A stretch of DNA of 64,000 nt from contig JAHQIW010000301.1 of assembly GCA_019055375.1 (NCBI GenBank), forward strand, positions 1 through 64,000. The letters run 5' to 3'. The notes beneath the pieces were generated by a model. It searched no databases. It worked only from the letters and a program-made list of their open reading frames with translations, and was not told the origin of the DNA. Numbering within the stretch: the first letter of the stretch is position 1; each line of letters opens with the position of its first letter. The stretch comes from Parelaphostrongylus tenuis. Taxonomy: Eukaryota; Nematoda; Chromadorea; Rhabditida; Metastrongylidae. Position numbers and translations under genes: made by a program. Positions 12,291-23,442 of this stretch are shown in pieces.

Positions 12291-12621
12291 AGATAGATAA
12301 AACATGAAGACAATGTTGAATAACAGTTAAAAAGAGCTTCTTTTTGAAAGGATATCATTTTTCATAGAAATACAGAAACTTATTTGACGTTATTCTTATT
12401 ATTATAAATTATTTTGATATCAGTTTTCTTAGTAATAACCTTTCCTTCTCCACAGACTATTTTCAACAAATAAGCCTCACTTATAAGTTATGTAATTCAA
12501 ACATTATGCTAACTGCTTTGGGCGCCAAATGTAACATTCTTATCATTCTTACACCTCTCCACAGAAACTTTCAAAAACCAAGTTTAGTTTCAGAATGATC
12601 GAGATTTTAGCTATTGAACGA

Positions 12622-15033
12622 TTAGTGAAAGTGCAGCGGAATTCCAACTACAACTCTCAGTCGAGCAAACAAAGCAAACAGAATGTGTAATAAAATTTTT
12701 TTTTCCTGGTAAAAAAACAATAGTAGAGCTTTTTGGATAACAAGCATGCTATTGAAATGCTTAAATGGAACTTCTGGATGATTTCTATAGTTTAGGAAAA
12801 ATTCTGCCTTGCGAAAAATGCCTCTAAGCATTCGTATATCAGCACCGGTACACGCCCTAGTAGGTCGAAAGGTTAACTATCTGAAAGAATGTGTCGCAAG
12901 CAGTAAGTCTACCTTGACACACACAGTCACTGTCAATATTCACAGGAACACCCTGTTACCAATATGTCAAAGTTTCACAAAACTATCTAAGAAACAGGCA
13001 TGCTTACCTGGTGATGCAAAAGTCAGATAAGAACTGATCATGAAGATTGGCTCTATGGGTAAACAAGAATCACAGATGAGGTAATATCAATGTTCAGTAA
13101 TACACTCCGCAAAAGAGGACGTTTGGTTAGTGTCTTATGTTGGTCTGGACCAAAACAATTAGAACACTTGCTACGAAGTGTTGATATGAAGAATTCTTTA
13201 GATCAAATTACATAAAGAATACACAAATTTATTACTTTATTTTATTTAGTAATTAAACTGAAATAAATAAATAAAAATCATTTGTGGCTTTGTGAGCAAA
13301 TGAGAATGATTTTCAAGGTAATTAATATTGTTAGGTACTTCCCCCACCAGAGCCCCTTCCCTCTTCAGTTGTAAATTGAATTGCGATTAGATTATCAAAG
13401 CGCACTTAAATGGCAATTTAGGACGGTAAAGTGTTTCCGAATAGCTACAAGTGAATCGGGTTAAGTGCTCTGCTAGCGCTGTAAGCAGAGTTATAAGAAC
13501 GAACCTCCCATGAGGGACAAAGGTGGGTAATCGTCAGTGTTATAGCCGAATCCTGATTGTCACTGATGTAAATCTCCTGCACACGAAAACGCCTGAAATG
13601 AAGTCATAGCTCTAAATTGAGATTTTTCAAAATGATAAATGACTCTAAATGTGAGATAAGCTTCAAGGCACTGTTGGAAATGGAAGGCTTCAATGATCAC
13701 ATTACATTCTAGGGCATATATGGACGAAGGTACCTTTCATTCCGCCAGAAAAGAATGGTGCTGTGCATGAACATCAAACAATGCTTATCACAACGGTAGA
13801 CCAGTACTTGCCCTACAACTTTTCACCGAAAAATTACACAGGAATTATTAGACGTGCAAATACGACTTCGCCGTTTTTTTCTGCTCCTTTACTAATAGTG
13901 AAAAAATATGAATTTATTTTTTTGTCTAAAAGTGCGTTAAGAACAGGATATAGTCATATGTTTAATATGCAAAATATTGTATATGAGGGCTGCTACAAGA
14001 ACTCGAAGAAGAAGACATTTGTGCCCCAAATAAAAGGCTATTTTTTTTTAATTTAATAATTTGTAGTTTGAATTTGGAATTTTTAAATGCTAAACTGGCG
14101 GTGTAATGGCGGGAAAGTAAGGCAGGTAAAGTAAGATTTCCGAAAACCTCTCGCCTCAACTCTTTTATGACGTTTTCAATCGGTTTCGCAACATGATGTT
14201 GATAATTATCACTCAAAAAAATTACAAAATTTGAGTCGCTTTGGTTTTTTCAATATATTTTTTGCAATGAACAATTGCATGACCTAGGTATTGTTCGATT
14301 GCGCTTTTCTTGCGAAGTTTTTGATATACAGCCTGCCTCTATCTACAACATGGAGCTCGTTCCAAACTCCATTAATCTTGTGCACCGCTTCACTAACCGC
14401 TTTCCCTAACGCGCCATTCGTGCATAAGTAGGAAAGCGAATTTGTTCCCACGACAGCCCCGTCTTATAACAATTATAGGCAAGATGTTTCTACCAAAATG
14501 TTCGCAAAAAAATGCGCAGTTAAATGGCACCAAAATCAATTTCAATCACTTTTGGTCAATAAGTCTGCAAAGTAAATTTCCCGCAAACGACGTTTTTCGG
14601 GTGTAAAAGTCTTGATTTTCAAAGTCTATAAAAACCATCACATCAAATATTTTGTACACAAAAGACCTATAATCTGCAAATTGCTATTTTTTGATATTAT
14701 TACAGCAAAAAGAACGGCAAAGTTATATTTGTGCACCTCATACAATCATAAACATGCGTACACAAAAGTATTTTCAAGGGTTCGAGCCCCATTTTGCTAC
14801 GCCGGTCGACATGCGCTTGACATTACTCACCCCCTACCAATGGAGCCTTCTCTTTTATAGCAATTAAGTTGATTAACGAGTACTCGCTTCATAGCATGCC
14901 GTCGCTTCTTGATGATGTTCCTCCACTGAACGCACACGTGTTGTGCTGTCCTTATGTCAGTCGCGTCTACATTCTCCAAAATCTTCTCCACCATTTCTGG
15001 AGGAAGATCCGTGCAAGAAATCGTTGTTATCAT
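12622..15033 (-). CDS. F-box protein, three exons (second and third tentative)
   Basis: Exon 1 (14831-15033) starts at ATG 15033, with an in-frame stop a few codons upstream. It codes an F-box at about residues 9-50: DLPPEMVEKILENVDATDI, then the C-x-QWR-N pattern. It ends at a strong GTGAGT donor. F-box proteins bind SKP1 and present substrates to SCF ubiquitin ligases; this family is greatly expanded in nematodes. Exon 2 (13008-13052, 45 nt, CCATAG acceptor, GTAAGC donor) and exon 3 (12622-12856, to a stop) continue in exact phase, giving 160 residues. Their content is not recognisable as a substrate domain, so they are plausible rather than proven. Intron 1 holds a palindromic repeat (14215-14600). 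Confidence 0.6.
14215..14600. mobile_element. I element in F-box intron 1
   Basis: GTATTGTTCGATTGCGCTTT on the left, AAATGCGCAGTTAAATGGCA on the right; same family as 15146. Confidence 0.62.
14831..15033 (-). CDS. F-box exon 1
   Basis: 67 codons with a full F-box motif and a canonical donor (GGGG then GTGAGT). This is the firm part of the gene. Confidence 0.75.
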
Positions 15034-15145
15034 CGGTGTGTACTGCCCTCTCTTCGAAATGTGATAGACCTAGATTTTAAGGAAGCATTGATACAGGTGA
15101 GGTAATTGATGTCAAGTAATATTAGGTCGTTCCATTGATTTTGGT

Positions 15146-15655
15146 ACCAAAAACACCAGATCTACCAACTAGAAGTGATTAAAATTGCATGATTTTGGTA
15201 TCGTTCAATTGCGCATTTTCTTCCGAACATTTTGGTTTATATCTTGCCAATATTTGCTTCAAGATGGAGCTATCTTCGGAACAAATTCGCTAGCTACTCA
15301 GGCACGAGTGGCGCGTGGGAGAAAATGCTAGTGAAGCGACGTGCAAGATCAGTAGAGCTAGGGGCGATGTTATGTTTGCAGAGGACGGTTTTGAAGTGAC
15401 TTGCGAAGTTCAAAGCTGGAGAGAACAGTCTGAAGGATCAGTCCACTGGCACTCGAGCCGTCCACAGGAATCACCATTGAGTGCCTCTTCACTAGAATTT
15501 TCCTCTACGGGCCATCCGTGTATGAGTAGCAAGAAAATTTGCTTCCAAAACAGCTCTATGTCAAAGCAGATATAGGAAAGTTGTATACCAAAACGTTCAC
15601 AAGAAAATGTGCAATTGAACGACACTAAAGTCATGCACTTAATTACTTCTGGCTA
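15146..15655. mobile_element. I element: imperfect inverted repeat upstream of F-box gene
   Basis: TTTGGTATCGTTCAATTGCG with CATTTTCTTCCGAACATTTT on the left is mirrored by AACGTTCACAAGAAAATGTG and CAATTGAACGACAC on the right, after about 350 bases. Confidence 0.68.
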
Positions 15656-18276
15656 TTGATGTTCATTGCTCTTATGTCAAAAATTATGGAAAGATCTAAT
15701 ATCTAGAATTTTATTTCATTCAGTTTACGCACCGAAAAGTTGAATAATAGAAAACGGACGCATCGTAATGATATAGGAAAAATTGATCATAAAATGAGAG
15801 CGAATTCGAATTCGTTATTATCATCAATAAAAAAGATCTGAAACATAAGCGAAAGCGCAGCATACCGAGGGAAAAGTTTATTTTATCAACAGAGACATAT
15901 AATAGGTATCCTGGATTGATTATGAAATTATTGCCTTCCAATAGTTGAAATTAAAGCCTGATTGTACCTGAGTAAAACATTAAGCCCCTAAAGAAATACA
16001 AAACTTTGAAAAAGAACAATACTCAAAAAATAGTTGTGTTTACTTAGTAGTTGAATAGCATCGCCGCGAGTTCCACAGCAATATCCAGTATGACCCAAAA
16101 TTCACGTGACTAGAAGATAATTGATGGATCACATCGCTATGGAAGGACATTTACAATGCAATTCAACTGCGCATTATTAAGTATGACTTGGATCAATGAC
16201 CCAAAATTGAAATACTTGCCATCATTGATTAGTGGATTTTTGCTCCGGAGCGTTCCCACAATGGGGCTCTTCTAATAGATAAGCACTTGCATTACCTCCA
16301 CTTGATCAGACTCAAGTCGCAAATGTGCGCTTAGTAAAATTGGGGTACTCTTGTATTCGACTGCATTTTAGGACCCGCTTGAAATTAACTGAGATGTGTT
16401 AGTCACTTAAGAGCGCATGTGGCGCAGTCGTTAGAGGTGCTCTGCATTGCGCATGAGGTTCAATGGTTCGATCTCGCGCTCATGACTCACCGAGTCATCC
16501 ATCCCTCCGCGATTGGTGAATTGGTATCAGACTGGTTTCAGGCTTGTCTGGGAGGATAAGCAGCATTGATTCGGTAGAACTGGAGGCCACCGCGAGTCAT
16601 TGCAAAGACCAAATATGCATTCAATCACCTCAAACGAAGTTAGAAATTTAAGACGAATGCATGGCGCATCCCTCAGGAATTGATCAACGCCGAGAACTTT
16701 ATCCTTTGTGGCACTTATAAAGTGCTAGACACATGCTTCGGCCTCTCAGCCTCACTAGTAGCACAGTGCCTTTCGTTTTACCAGTCCTTTGCAGAAGGTA
16801 TACCCTCACTTATAAACAAATCGACGACGAACAACTTGCACTGTACGGTGTCAAGTGAAAAATCACCCCACTGCAATGATTAACAGTCAATTTGAATTTG
16901 ATAATACCTTTAGATTCTACTGTTTTTTAAGGACCTCGCTTGAATGAGTACATCCTGACAACATATTACGGCACCGTGCTGCTAATGAAGCTGCAAGGCC
17001 GGAATACGTGGTTGGAACTTCACAGGTGCCAATAACAAACCTCTTGAAAAGCTTAGAAAATGTTTTCAGAACTAGAATACATGCAATTCTTTGGTGTTTG
17101 CCTTGCTCTAATTCCATTATTTCATACTTAAGTATCAAGAAGCAGTAAGACGTAAACAGTTAATAATGTTTTTCGTTTATCAACTCTTTCTAATAGCATC
17201 TAAGTATCTCAACAATCTACTACTTGCCTATTACAGTGAAATAAAGACGCAAGCAGGTGAGGATAGTGCCTATGATGACGGTTAGGCGTCAGAAACGATT
17301 CACTGAGATTTAGAGCACTCTATAGAAATCTTGACGGTGAAAACGCTAAGCGAAAAAATTAAAAAACAAGATGATCCTTATAACATGAGGTTCCAGGCAG
17401 AAACTTACGAGAAGTAGTGTTCCACTCACTCAGACTCTTCGCAAATAGAATGGTCTCCTGTTTTTTGGAGAACGCTATGGAACAATAAATCATGCCAAAT
17501 TGGGTGTAATACACAGGACGATAAAAACAGTAATATGAAATGTCTTGAGGTTTTGTGGACGATATTGTTGTCTAATTAGCGACGATTCTTGAGAAAAACT
17601 TGATTTTGAGAAATACCATACGTCAAGAGACACTGCTTTGTTATTTGATAGTAATGTCCGATAGCAGCAAAATGCCGTACAATAGATTGAAAAGTCATTC
17701 ATAAAGGAACGAATGAAGAAAGAAAGCATTTTGGGAGAAGTGAAGAAATGGAAATTAGAGTTTTCTTGTTCGCTCATCAAGTTCGAGTGAACGAACTTCA
17801 AATCAAGACGCTCAGAGTACTTAAAAAGCAGAAACGTAGATTTGATAATGTCGCCAAATGGTTCACCCCATTAGAGTAACGCTATTGAGAAAGTACATTT
17901 GGAAGGAATCCTAATTGTATGACGGAAGAGTTGGCCTGTCTTGCACTGTTTAATCAGCCTTCTTGGCCAGCATTCATGAGGCAGTGGTGAAATATATAGA
18001 TTGTGAAGAAGTGGTCATCGCTGTGTGAGCAGATTGCATACGTTTACGAGTTATGTAGCTCAATCTTAACAATATAACGGAAGCAAGACAGAGATGACAA
18101 GGAGAGATGAGTATTCTCGGTGAGGTGAATCTGTAACGGTGAACGGGACGAACAGTCAGTGCGTCGGTACGGACGGCGAGCCTGGTGAAAGGTATGACCT
18201 TGGGCTATTCTTAATCTAAGGGCAATCTCAGTCGCACAACTATCGGAACATACGCGCATGGCGATTCATCCGATTC
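15656..18276. other. no gene recognised apart from the S1 SINE
   Basis: A minus frame at 17490-17801 has membrane-like stretches but no family motif. Worn M-like sequence at 16730-16865. Confidence 0.35.
16411..16704 (+). mobile_element. S1 SINE
   Basis: Full-length copy, with head (ATGTGGCGCAGTCGTTAGAGG, B box GGTTCGATCTC) to TTTATCC tail. Confidence 0.85.
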
Positions 18277-18591
18277 TCATCGCCTCGATCGAGTATTGAA
18301 TAGCATGCTGAGCACCTCCGGATGTATTCGGTCATTTGGAGAACAATGGTTTGTGGCAAATGCAGTGTAAAACAGAGGCGCTGACACCATCTCCATTACC
18401 AACATCTGTAAACAAATCAGATTATAGAAACTAGTTATCGTAAGCAGTTCTTCAAGGGAAAATCGCTGTTTCTTTCGATCTGAAGCAGAAGTTGAACATG
18501 TGTTCCACACATGTAGCAGAAGCGAGGAAAGAGTGGTAGCAAAAACGGTCACTGTTATCACTGCTATGAGAGCGGTGAAAAATGTTCTCAT
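18277..18591 (-). CDS. short ORF with signal-peptide-like start
   Basis: The 104-codon frame starts MRTFFTALIAVITVTVFATT, a good signal peptide or membrane anchor, followed by SLEELLTITSFYNLICLQ and ending NTRSRR. No family recogn­ised; could be a secreted nematode protein or chance. An acceptor-like TTTACAG within it hints at splicing. Confidence 0.3.
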   Translation of the reverse strand: MRTFFTALIAVITVTVFATTLSSLLLHVWNTCSTSASDRKKQRFSLEELLTITSFYNLICLQMLVMEMVSAPLFYTAFATNHCSPNDRIHPEVLSMLFNTRSRR

Positions 18592-18726
18592 ACAATTTTT
18601 TTTTCTTCAAAACGTCGAATTTTGTATCGAAGAACCAAAGAAGGTTAGAAAATTCTATTATTTCTCGTAATCAAATAGCCAGTGCCACACCGATCACAAT
18701 TCAACGATAAGGATGTCCGGCAATTC

Positions 18727-19316
18727 ATTCAAAGTCTTAAGAAAATTCGCTCAATCGACTCACTGAAACGATGAAAAAAGCGTTTGATCTCGATACGTTT
18801 TGCTTGGCAGACGATTGCAATTTTTTGCGCCTTAGTATAAGACTTCGATAATCCCAATTGCACCATCGGGAAGACGTCGTTGGTCTTCATCAACAGAAAT
18901 GTCAAAATCAACGCTGCGAGCTATCAGCAGCAAGTTTCAAGGGGAGTACTGGAGCCTTGGACTACTCATCACTGTGGCGCCAACGAATTTACGTTTCAAC
19001 AGGACAGGCCTCTCGGCATTCGGCCCACTCAACGATTGTCGTCTGTGAAAAGCTGCTTCCAGGCGTTTGGATTAAGGATATTTAGCCGTCAAATTCACCC
19101 GTATCTCAGCCCAGAAAATAACTCTGTGTAGTCCATACTAGAGGAAAAGGTCTCGGCCACTCGCAACACTACCGTAATCGCGTTTAAAACGGCTCTGACA
19201 CGCGTTTCTGACGTAATTACGATGGAAACGCGTCCGAGCATAGGTGTAAATTTTCGTAAACGACTTCTTAAGCGTGTAGGAATCAAAGGAGGAAATTTTG
19301 GGAATATGTTGTAAAC
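18727..19316 (+). mobile_element. mariner transposase relic (C-terminal half)
   Basis: Frames read VFINRNVKINAASYQQQVS, then EFTFQQD (second catalytic Asp retained), and after a shift ILEEKVSATRNT to RVGIKGGNF, the normal mariner C-terminal order. The third catalytic Asp of the SPDLNP motif is lost (reads SPENNS). Stops and shifts make it inactive; inverted ends were not located. Confidence 0.82.
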
Positions 19317-20090
19317 TTTTTCTGCTCATTATCGTACTTGTTGATCCATTAAACGTAATTATCCCTTCTATTGAATGGATCCATCTGTCTACGTAGTAAT
19401 TTTTTACTGCTAGTATTTCTGAAAAATTGTCAGAACTTTTCTCGCACCCTGCGTAACGGTCGTATAGAACGACAAAACTTCCAGTGATCTTAATATTTGG
19501 AACACTCTTACTTACTTAGATATTTGGAAGGTCTTTCTGGCCGAAATTCTACGGACCTCAAAAATTTCTCACATTATTTTATTCTATAATTTCTCACGAA
19601 CGTTATTTCTCAACTAAAACTTAATCCACCATAATGCCCCTTCTTGTACTTACTTATTAAGACTCATAAGTTGGTATGTACTGATGATCTTGCGTCTACT
19701 GATCCATCAAAATTCAAAGTTAGACCCATCACAGCTGTGTAGACGGGCCAACGGATAGATTAACGTGGTTTTTAAACCTAGTACTAGTCCAATTACTAAA
19801 GCACATTCCAGCCCATTTCACAAACACCCAAATGTTCCTAGACCATTTACGTAACGCGTCTCCAAATAACGCGTACGTGATGGAATCTTTCGAAGTAACC
19901 GCCCTTTATACAAACGTGTCTGAATGATTTCGCTATGCAAGCCATATACTAGCTTTTAACAGATCACGAAAGGACCACAAACATGTATGGCTTCTCCATT
20001 GGGCAGGTTATGGCTCTCTAAAAAGAGTGCCTAAACTGTTCAATCTTTAGATGGTCCGGGAACTATTTTGCTCAAATCAGAGGGCTGGCA

Positions 20091-20369
20091 ATGGGACAAC
20101 GACTAGCGCCAACACTTGCTATAGCCTTCATGTCTAAAGTTGAGAGCCCAATAATCGAACTCCGGCCGGTACTCTACTGTAGATACATAGATGACTGCTT
20201 TGTCGTCTGCTCAACCCAAGAGGAGATAGACAAATGCTTTGAATTGCTGAACAGTCAGTCAGAGTACATAAAGTTCACCCGTGAGAAACCGAAAGCAAAT
20301 TGGCTTCCTTTTTTGAACGTTCAGGTCAACCTGTCCAAAAAACTCCTGCAATACATAATGGTACCGTAA
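20091..20369 (+). pseudogene. Penelope-like RT core fragment
   Basis: 93 codons with MGQRLAPTLAIAF, the catalytic YIDD at about 31-34 and the FLNVQVNL motif, ending in a stop through a frameshift. Upstream RT motifs are in other frames. Confidence 0.82.
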
Positions 20370-20466
20370 ACCAAGCAATGAAAACATCTTTGTTCACTAC
20401 CTATCACCCATCTTTCACACATAAAACGCGCACTACTTAAGAATATGTTTCCGAACAGCGTCAAGT

Positions 20467-21189
20467 GTGTGCACAGGGAAAGAACACAAGGTAGAATCCT
20501 TAAGCTTGGCGCGAAAAATAGCCATCTCTAATGGCTACGATACGGTAGGAGCTTCTCAGGTTAGATTTAGAGGAAATTCTATGCTCCCAAACGATAAGTC
20601 GGGCGAAAGTAAGGTTCCTTTCCTCCTGCCTTATATCTCTAACGAAATAAGTACAGCTATTAAACGATACCTAAAAAGAACAGGTTTGGATAATTCGGTA
20701 GCAATAGTTGAAATACCCCCAAAAACACTAAAGCGTCAATTAGTCCGCAACCAATTGTATGACCGCCTCTGCGAAACCAATGATTGCAAAGTTTGTCTGA
20801 ACGGCAGAGACGGCGACTGTATGAGATCTGGTATAATTTACCTAATCTCTTGCGAGATATGCGGCGATGAGTACATTGGCGAAACGGGTAGACCACTATC
20901 CCTCCGTATAAAAGAGCACCTAGCTGGTTTACGCAAATGTGATTCAAAAACTCCACTAGGCACGCATAGGGACCAAAAACATGCAGGAGTAATGTTCGGC
21001 GTCAAATTCACGATCCTCGCACAGGAATCAAAAACATCTGCGCGTAAAACATTAGAAGCCTTTTGGATGCATAACAAAGGCCCGAAAATGAACCGAAAAG
21101 AGGAGTGCCTCGTAATCACGCGTGACCTCGAACCATACCTAAGGCTGATTTTTCCGACCCGAGTTAGGCACAGCCCAATAATGCACTGA
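20467..21189 (+). CDS. Penelope-like element C-terminal part with GIY-YIG endonuclease
   Basis: The 240-residue open frame begins at the end of the RT thumb region. A cysteine-rich linker lies at 102-132 (C102, C107, C110, C118, C129, C132). The GIY-YIG domain has GIIYLI at 122-127, EYIGETGRP at 135-143 and the R-x-x-EH helix at about 147-151. Upstream the same protein continues in other frames (WYRKPS and NIFVHYL at about 20360-20410), so the true start is lost and the ATG is not meaningful. In the family this nuclease nicks the target site for reverse transcription. Confidence 0.88.
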   Translation: MCTGKEHKVESLSLARKIAISNGYDTVGASQVRFRGNSMLPNDKSGESKVPFLLPYISNEISTAIKRYLKRTGLDNSVAIVEIPPKTLKRQLVRNQLYDRLCETNDCKVCLNGRDGDCMRSGIIYLISCEICGDEYIGETGRPLSLRIKEHLAGLRKCDSKTPLGTHRDQKHAGVMFGVKFTILAQESKTSARKTLEAFWMHNKGPKMNRKEECLVITRDLEPYLRLIFPTRVRHSPIMH

Positions 21190-21358
21190 CCTCAAGCGGC
21201 TGGTCTTCAGTTAATAATTGATAGACCCAAATATCAAAAACGGTGAGTGTTTTAGAATGTTTTTAATTACTATGCGATCCAAAACACATCTCTAAGTTTC
21301 CTGCTAAAGTTATGGAGGTTTTTGGCTTAATGGATTGTGGATCAATGTGATCTTTCAA

Positions 21359-21393
21359 GGCTCTGACGAAGGCGACCCGCCGAAACGTTAGCC
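21359..21393 (+). ncRNA. hammerhead-ribozyme-like core in Penelope-like element
   Basis: CTGACGA, then a short hairpin (GGCG-ACC-CGCC), then GAAA: the two conserved core boxes around stem II of a hammerhead ribozyme. Penelope-like elements are known to carry minimal hammerheads. I could not assign stems I and III with confidence, and one unpaired A precedes stem II. Confidence 0.45.
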
Positions 21394-21779
21394 ACTTCGA
21401 ATATTGTGTATTCAAGCTGCTTTACTAACTGTATTGTTGTATGCTTCGCTAATATTCAATAAATAATATCAATAACACCTCAAAACGGCTAAACAGAAGA
21501 AACTATTCATTTATTCAAACTATGCCGAGGTTAGTAGATAGTTCGTCTTGGGATTTACTTGCCTCCAGTATTAACCGGAGGAGCGGAAAACAACAAAACA
21601 GATTCAAAGCGTGTGTCTATCGTATCCACTACGCATACACAGTGGTGTCAGCATTTAGTGAAGTTGTACAAGTTCAAAGGAGAATGATACATTGTTTACC
21701 GTTCATTTCGACATCCTCTCATTTCAAATAACTCACAATAGTTATCAAAGCTACTGAAACTGCGAACATAGCGAATTTT

Positions 21780-22060
21780 ACTTTTTAGCGCTTTACTGAT
21801 CCGTCGTCACAGTGTTTTTTCCTCACTGTGCTGATCCCATTACTTCTAGCGTTCAATCGCTTTTCGTCTTCTTCTTCAATGGCGTAGACTAGTGGTTGAG
21901 CGAATCTCGTTGCAATCTCAAAGATAGTCTGCTGTAGCGTTCCATAGACCATTGGACGTTGTTGTTGACTGTCGGAAAGAAGTGAGGGATAGAGCTCGGC
22001 TCCACGCGCGCCGTGACTAACATCACAACCACTGGGCTGAGGCACCCCACATAACGAATT
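21780..22060 (-). repeat. repeat with tRNA(Ser/Leu)-like head
   Basis: Aligns with 52138-52410 over most of its length (TTGATCCGTC-, GCGTTCCATAGA-, GCTCCACG-GCGCCGTGAC). Reverse strand begins GCCTCAGCCCAGTGGTTGTG. Confidence 0.6.
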
Positions 22061-23442
22061 ATTTGTTAAAAATGGCAAATGCTGTACAATGGATGCGATG
22101 CTAGGCCATCGAGACTGAGGCATTTTCCGCCTCTTCACTAACTACACTCTCTATCCCATTTTTTCCTTCAATGCTAATGATTTCTAGTTGAAGTTGGTGT
22201 ATCATAAGAGAACAACTCTTCCTAGAAGGCAGTGATCTCACCTGCTTTGGATAAGCTACCAGATAGGGTAAGAGATATTTTGTGGGCATCAAAATAAAAA
22301 CACCGGAAACAAATTACCTTCAAGGCTGTTCCATTACAAATTATCTTAAAAGGCGTGGTGGAATATTTTAATCGACATGCTTGATGATACTCAACTTTAT
22401 GTAACGCTCCAATCAACCTCAGCTATTTTTGGCCGAAACTCAACTACATTTGTGCAGGTCAGTTTGTGGTTTAGTTTTTTGTGGTTGGAGGCAATTTTCT
22501 GTTTCCTTATCTTCTGCGTATCCTTATATCTTTAGTGTAATTTTTTTTGGAGCCTATCCAACTATTATGTGTGACGATGAGAAAGCGTGCCCATAATTAT
22601 ATAACTTCTAACTATTTTGAGCCATGAATGTGGGTCTGTTATAGGCACATACTGTGCAATACACGTGTTTTCAGCCTTCCAGCCTCGTTAGATGAGCAGT
22701 GCCTTTTCGTTCAGTCAGTTCCTCGGGGATTTACCCTATATATAGAGGAACTGTAGACGAAATCAAAATAAACTATCAGGCATATGGTAATTTGAGCGTG
22801 GTCTCAAGAAACACGCGAAACGAAAGGTATGAGTTATATACAACTGTTTGCAGTTTGTATTTTTTGAACTTTTGTAATGTATGCAAATTACGTTATAGAG
22901 TTCGAGCTATACTTTCTATATCCACCTATTTCGTACATTAACCACAACTCATCACAGCGACTGAAATTGGAAAATAAGATTTTCCCACCTCCCCAACCCC
23001 CCACCCCCCCCCCCCCCTCCTCCCCACCTTAGAGTCACGATTCAAATATCGAGACGATGACAGTTTTTCCAATAATGTGACTTTTTTCTTGAGTAAAGTA
23101 CTTACGAGCTTGGTAATAAACCCAATAAATTCATGGAAGATACTTTGGTGATCGATGGGTATATATTTTATTACGCATTAGCTCAATCAATTTGCTAAAC
23201 ACGGCTCCTTTTAGCGTTTGTAAAGAATATAAACAATCAGTAGTTGGGCAATAACTTGTAAAATTAAGAGTGGTATGAATTCTTACACGATTTTAGTATA
23301 CAAAGTAGTATCTGCTTTGATATAGTGAATAAAATCCAGAAGAAATATGTTTACACGCCTTACTAGGTAACCTGTGCTTTCAATAAATTGCTGTCCATTA
23401 TTCTCTTCCGTATCGCTCTTTTCGTGCTTTTTTCTCCCGCAG
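22061..23442. other. repeat-derived and unassigned sequence
   Basis: Worn M-family pieces at 22640-22830 (AATTTGAGCGTGGTCTCA) and the poly-C tract; no exon recognised. Confidence 0.4.
22985..23028. repeat. poly-C tract
   Basis: Runs of C broken by T and A; collapse or expansion during assembly is likely here. Confidence 0.85.

Larger units (their letters stand above)
19600..21480 (+). mobile_element. Penelope-like retroelement, RT decayed, nuclease frame intact
   Basis: RT remnants appear in order: a RPI motif then PTDRL-like region (19720-19760), SFEVTALYTNVS (19890-19925), SIGQVMAL, RGLAMGQRLAPTLAI (20080-20130) and CRYIDDCFVV (20180-20215), broken by several stops and shifts. A GIY-YIG frame follows. 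The 3' part (21235-21410) has a hammerhead-like core and AATAAA at about 21461. The order RT then GIY-YIG is specific to Penelope-like elements. The 5' edge is uncertain. Confidence 0.88.

Noticed and set aside
20660..21119. Minus-strand frames under the GIY-YIG region
   Set aside because: Shadows of the Penelope-like nuclease coding sequence.
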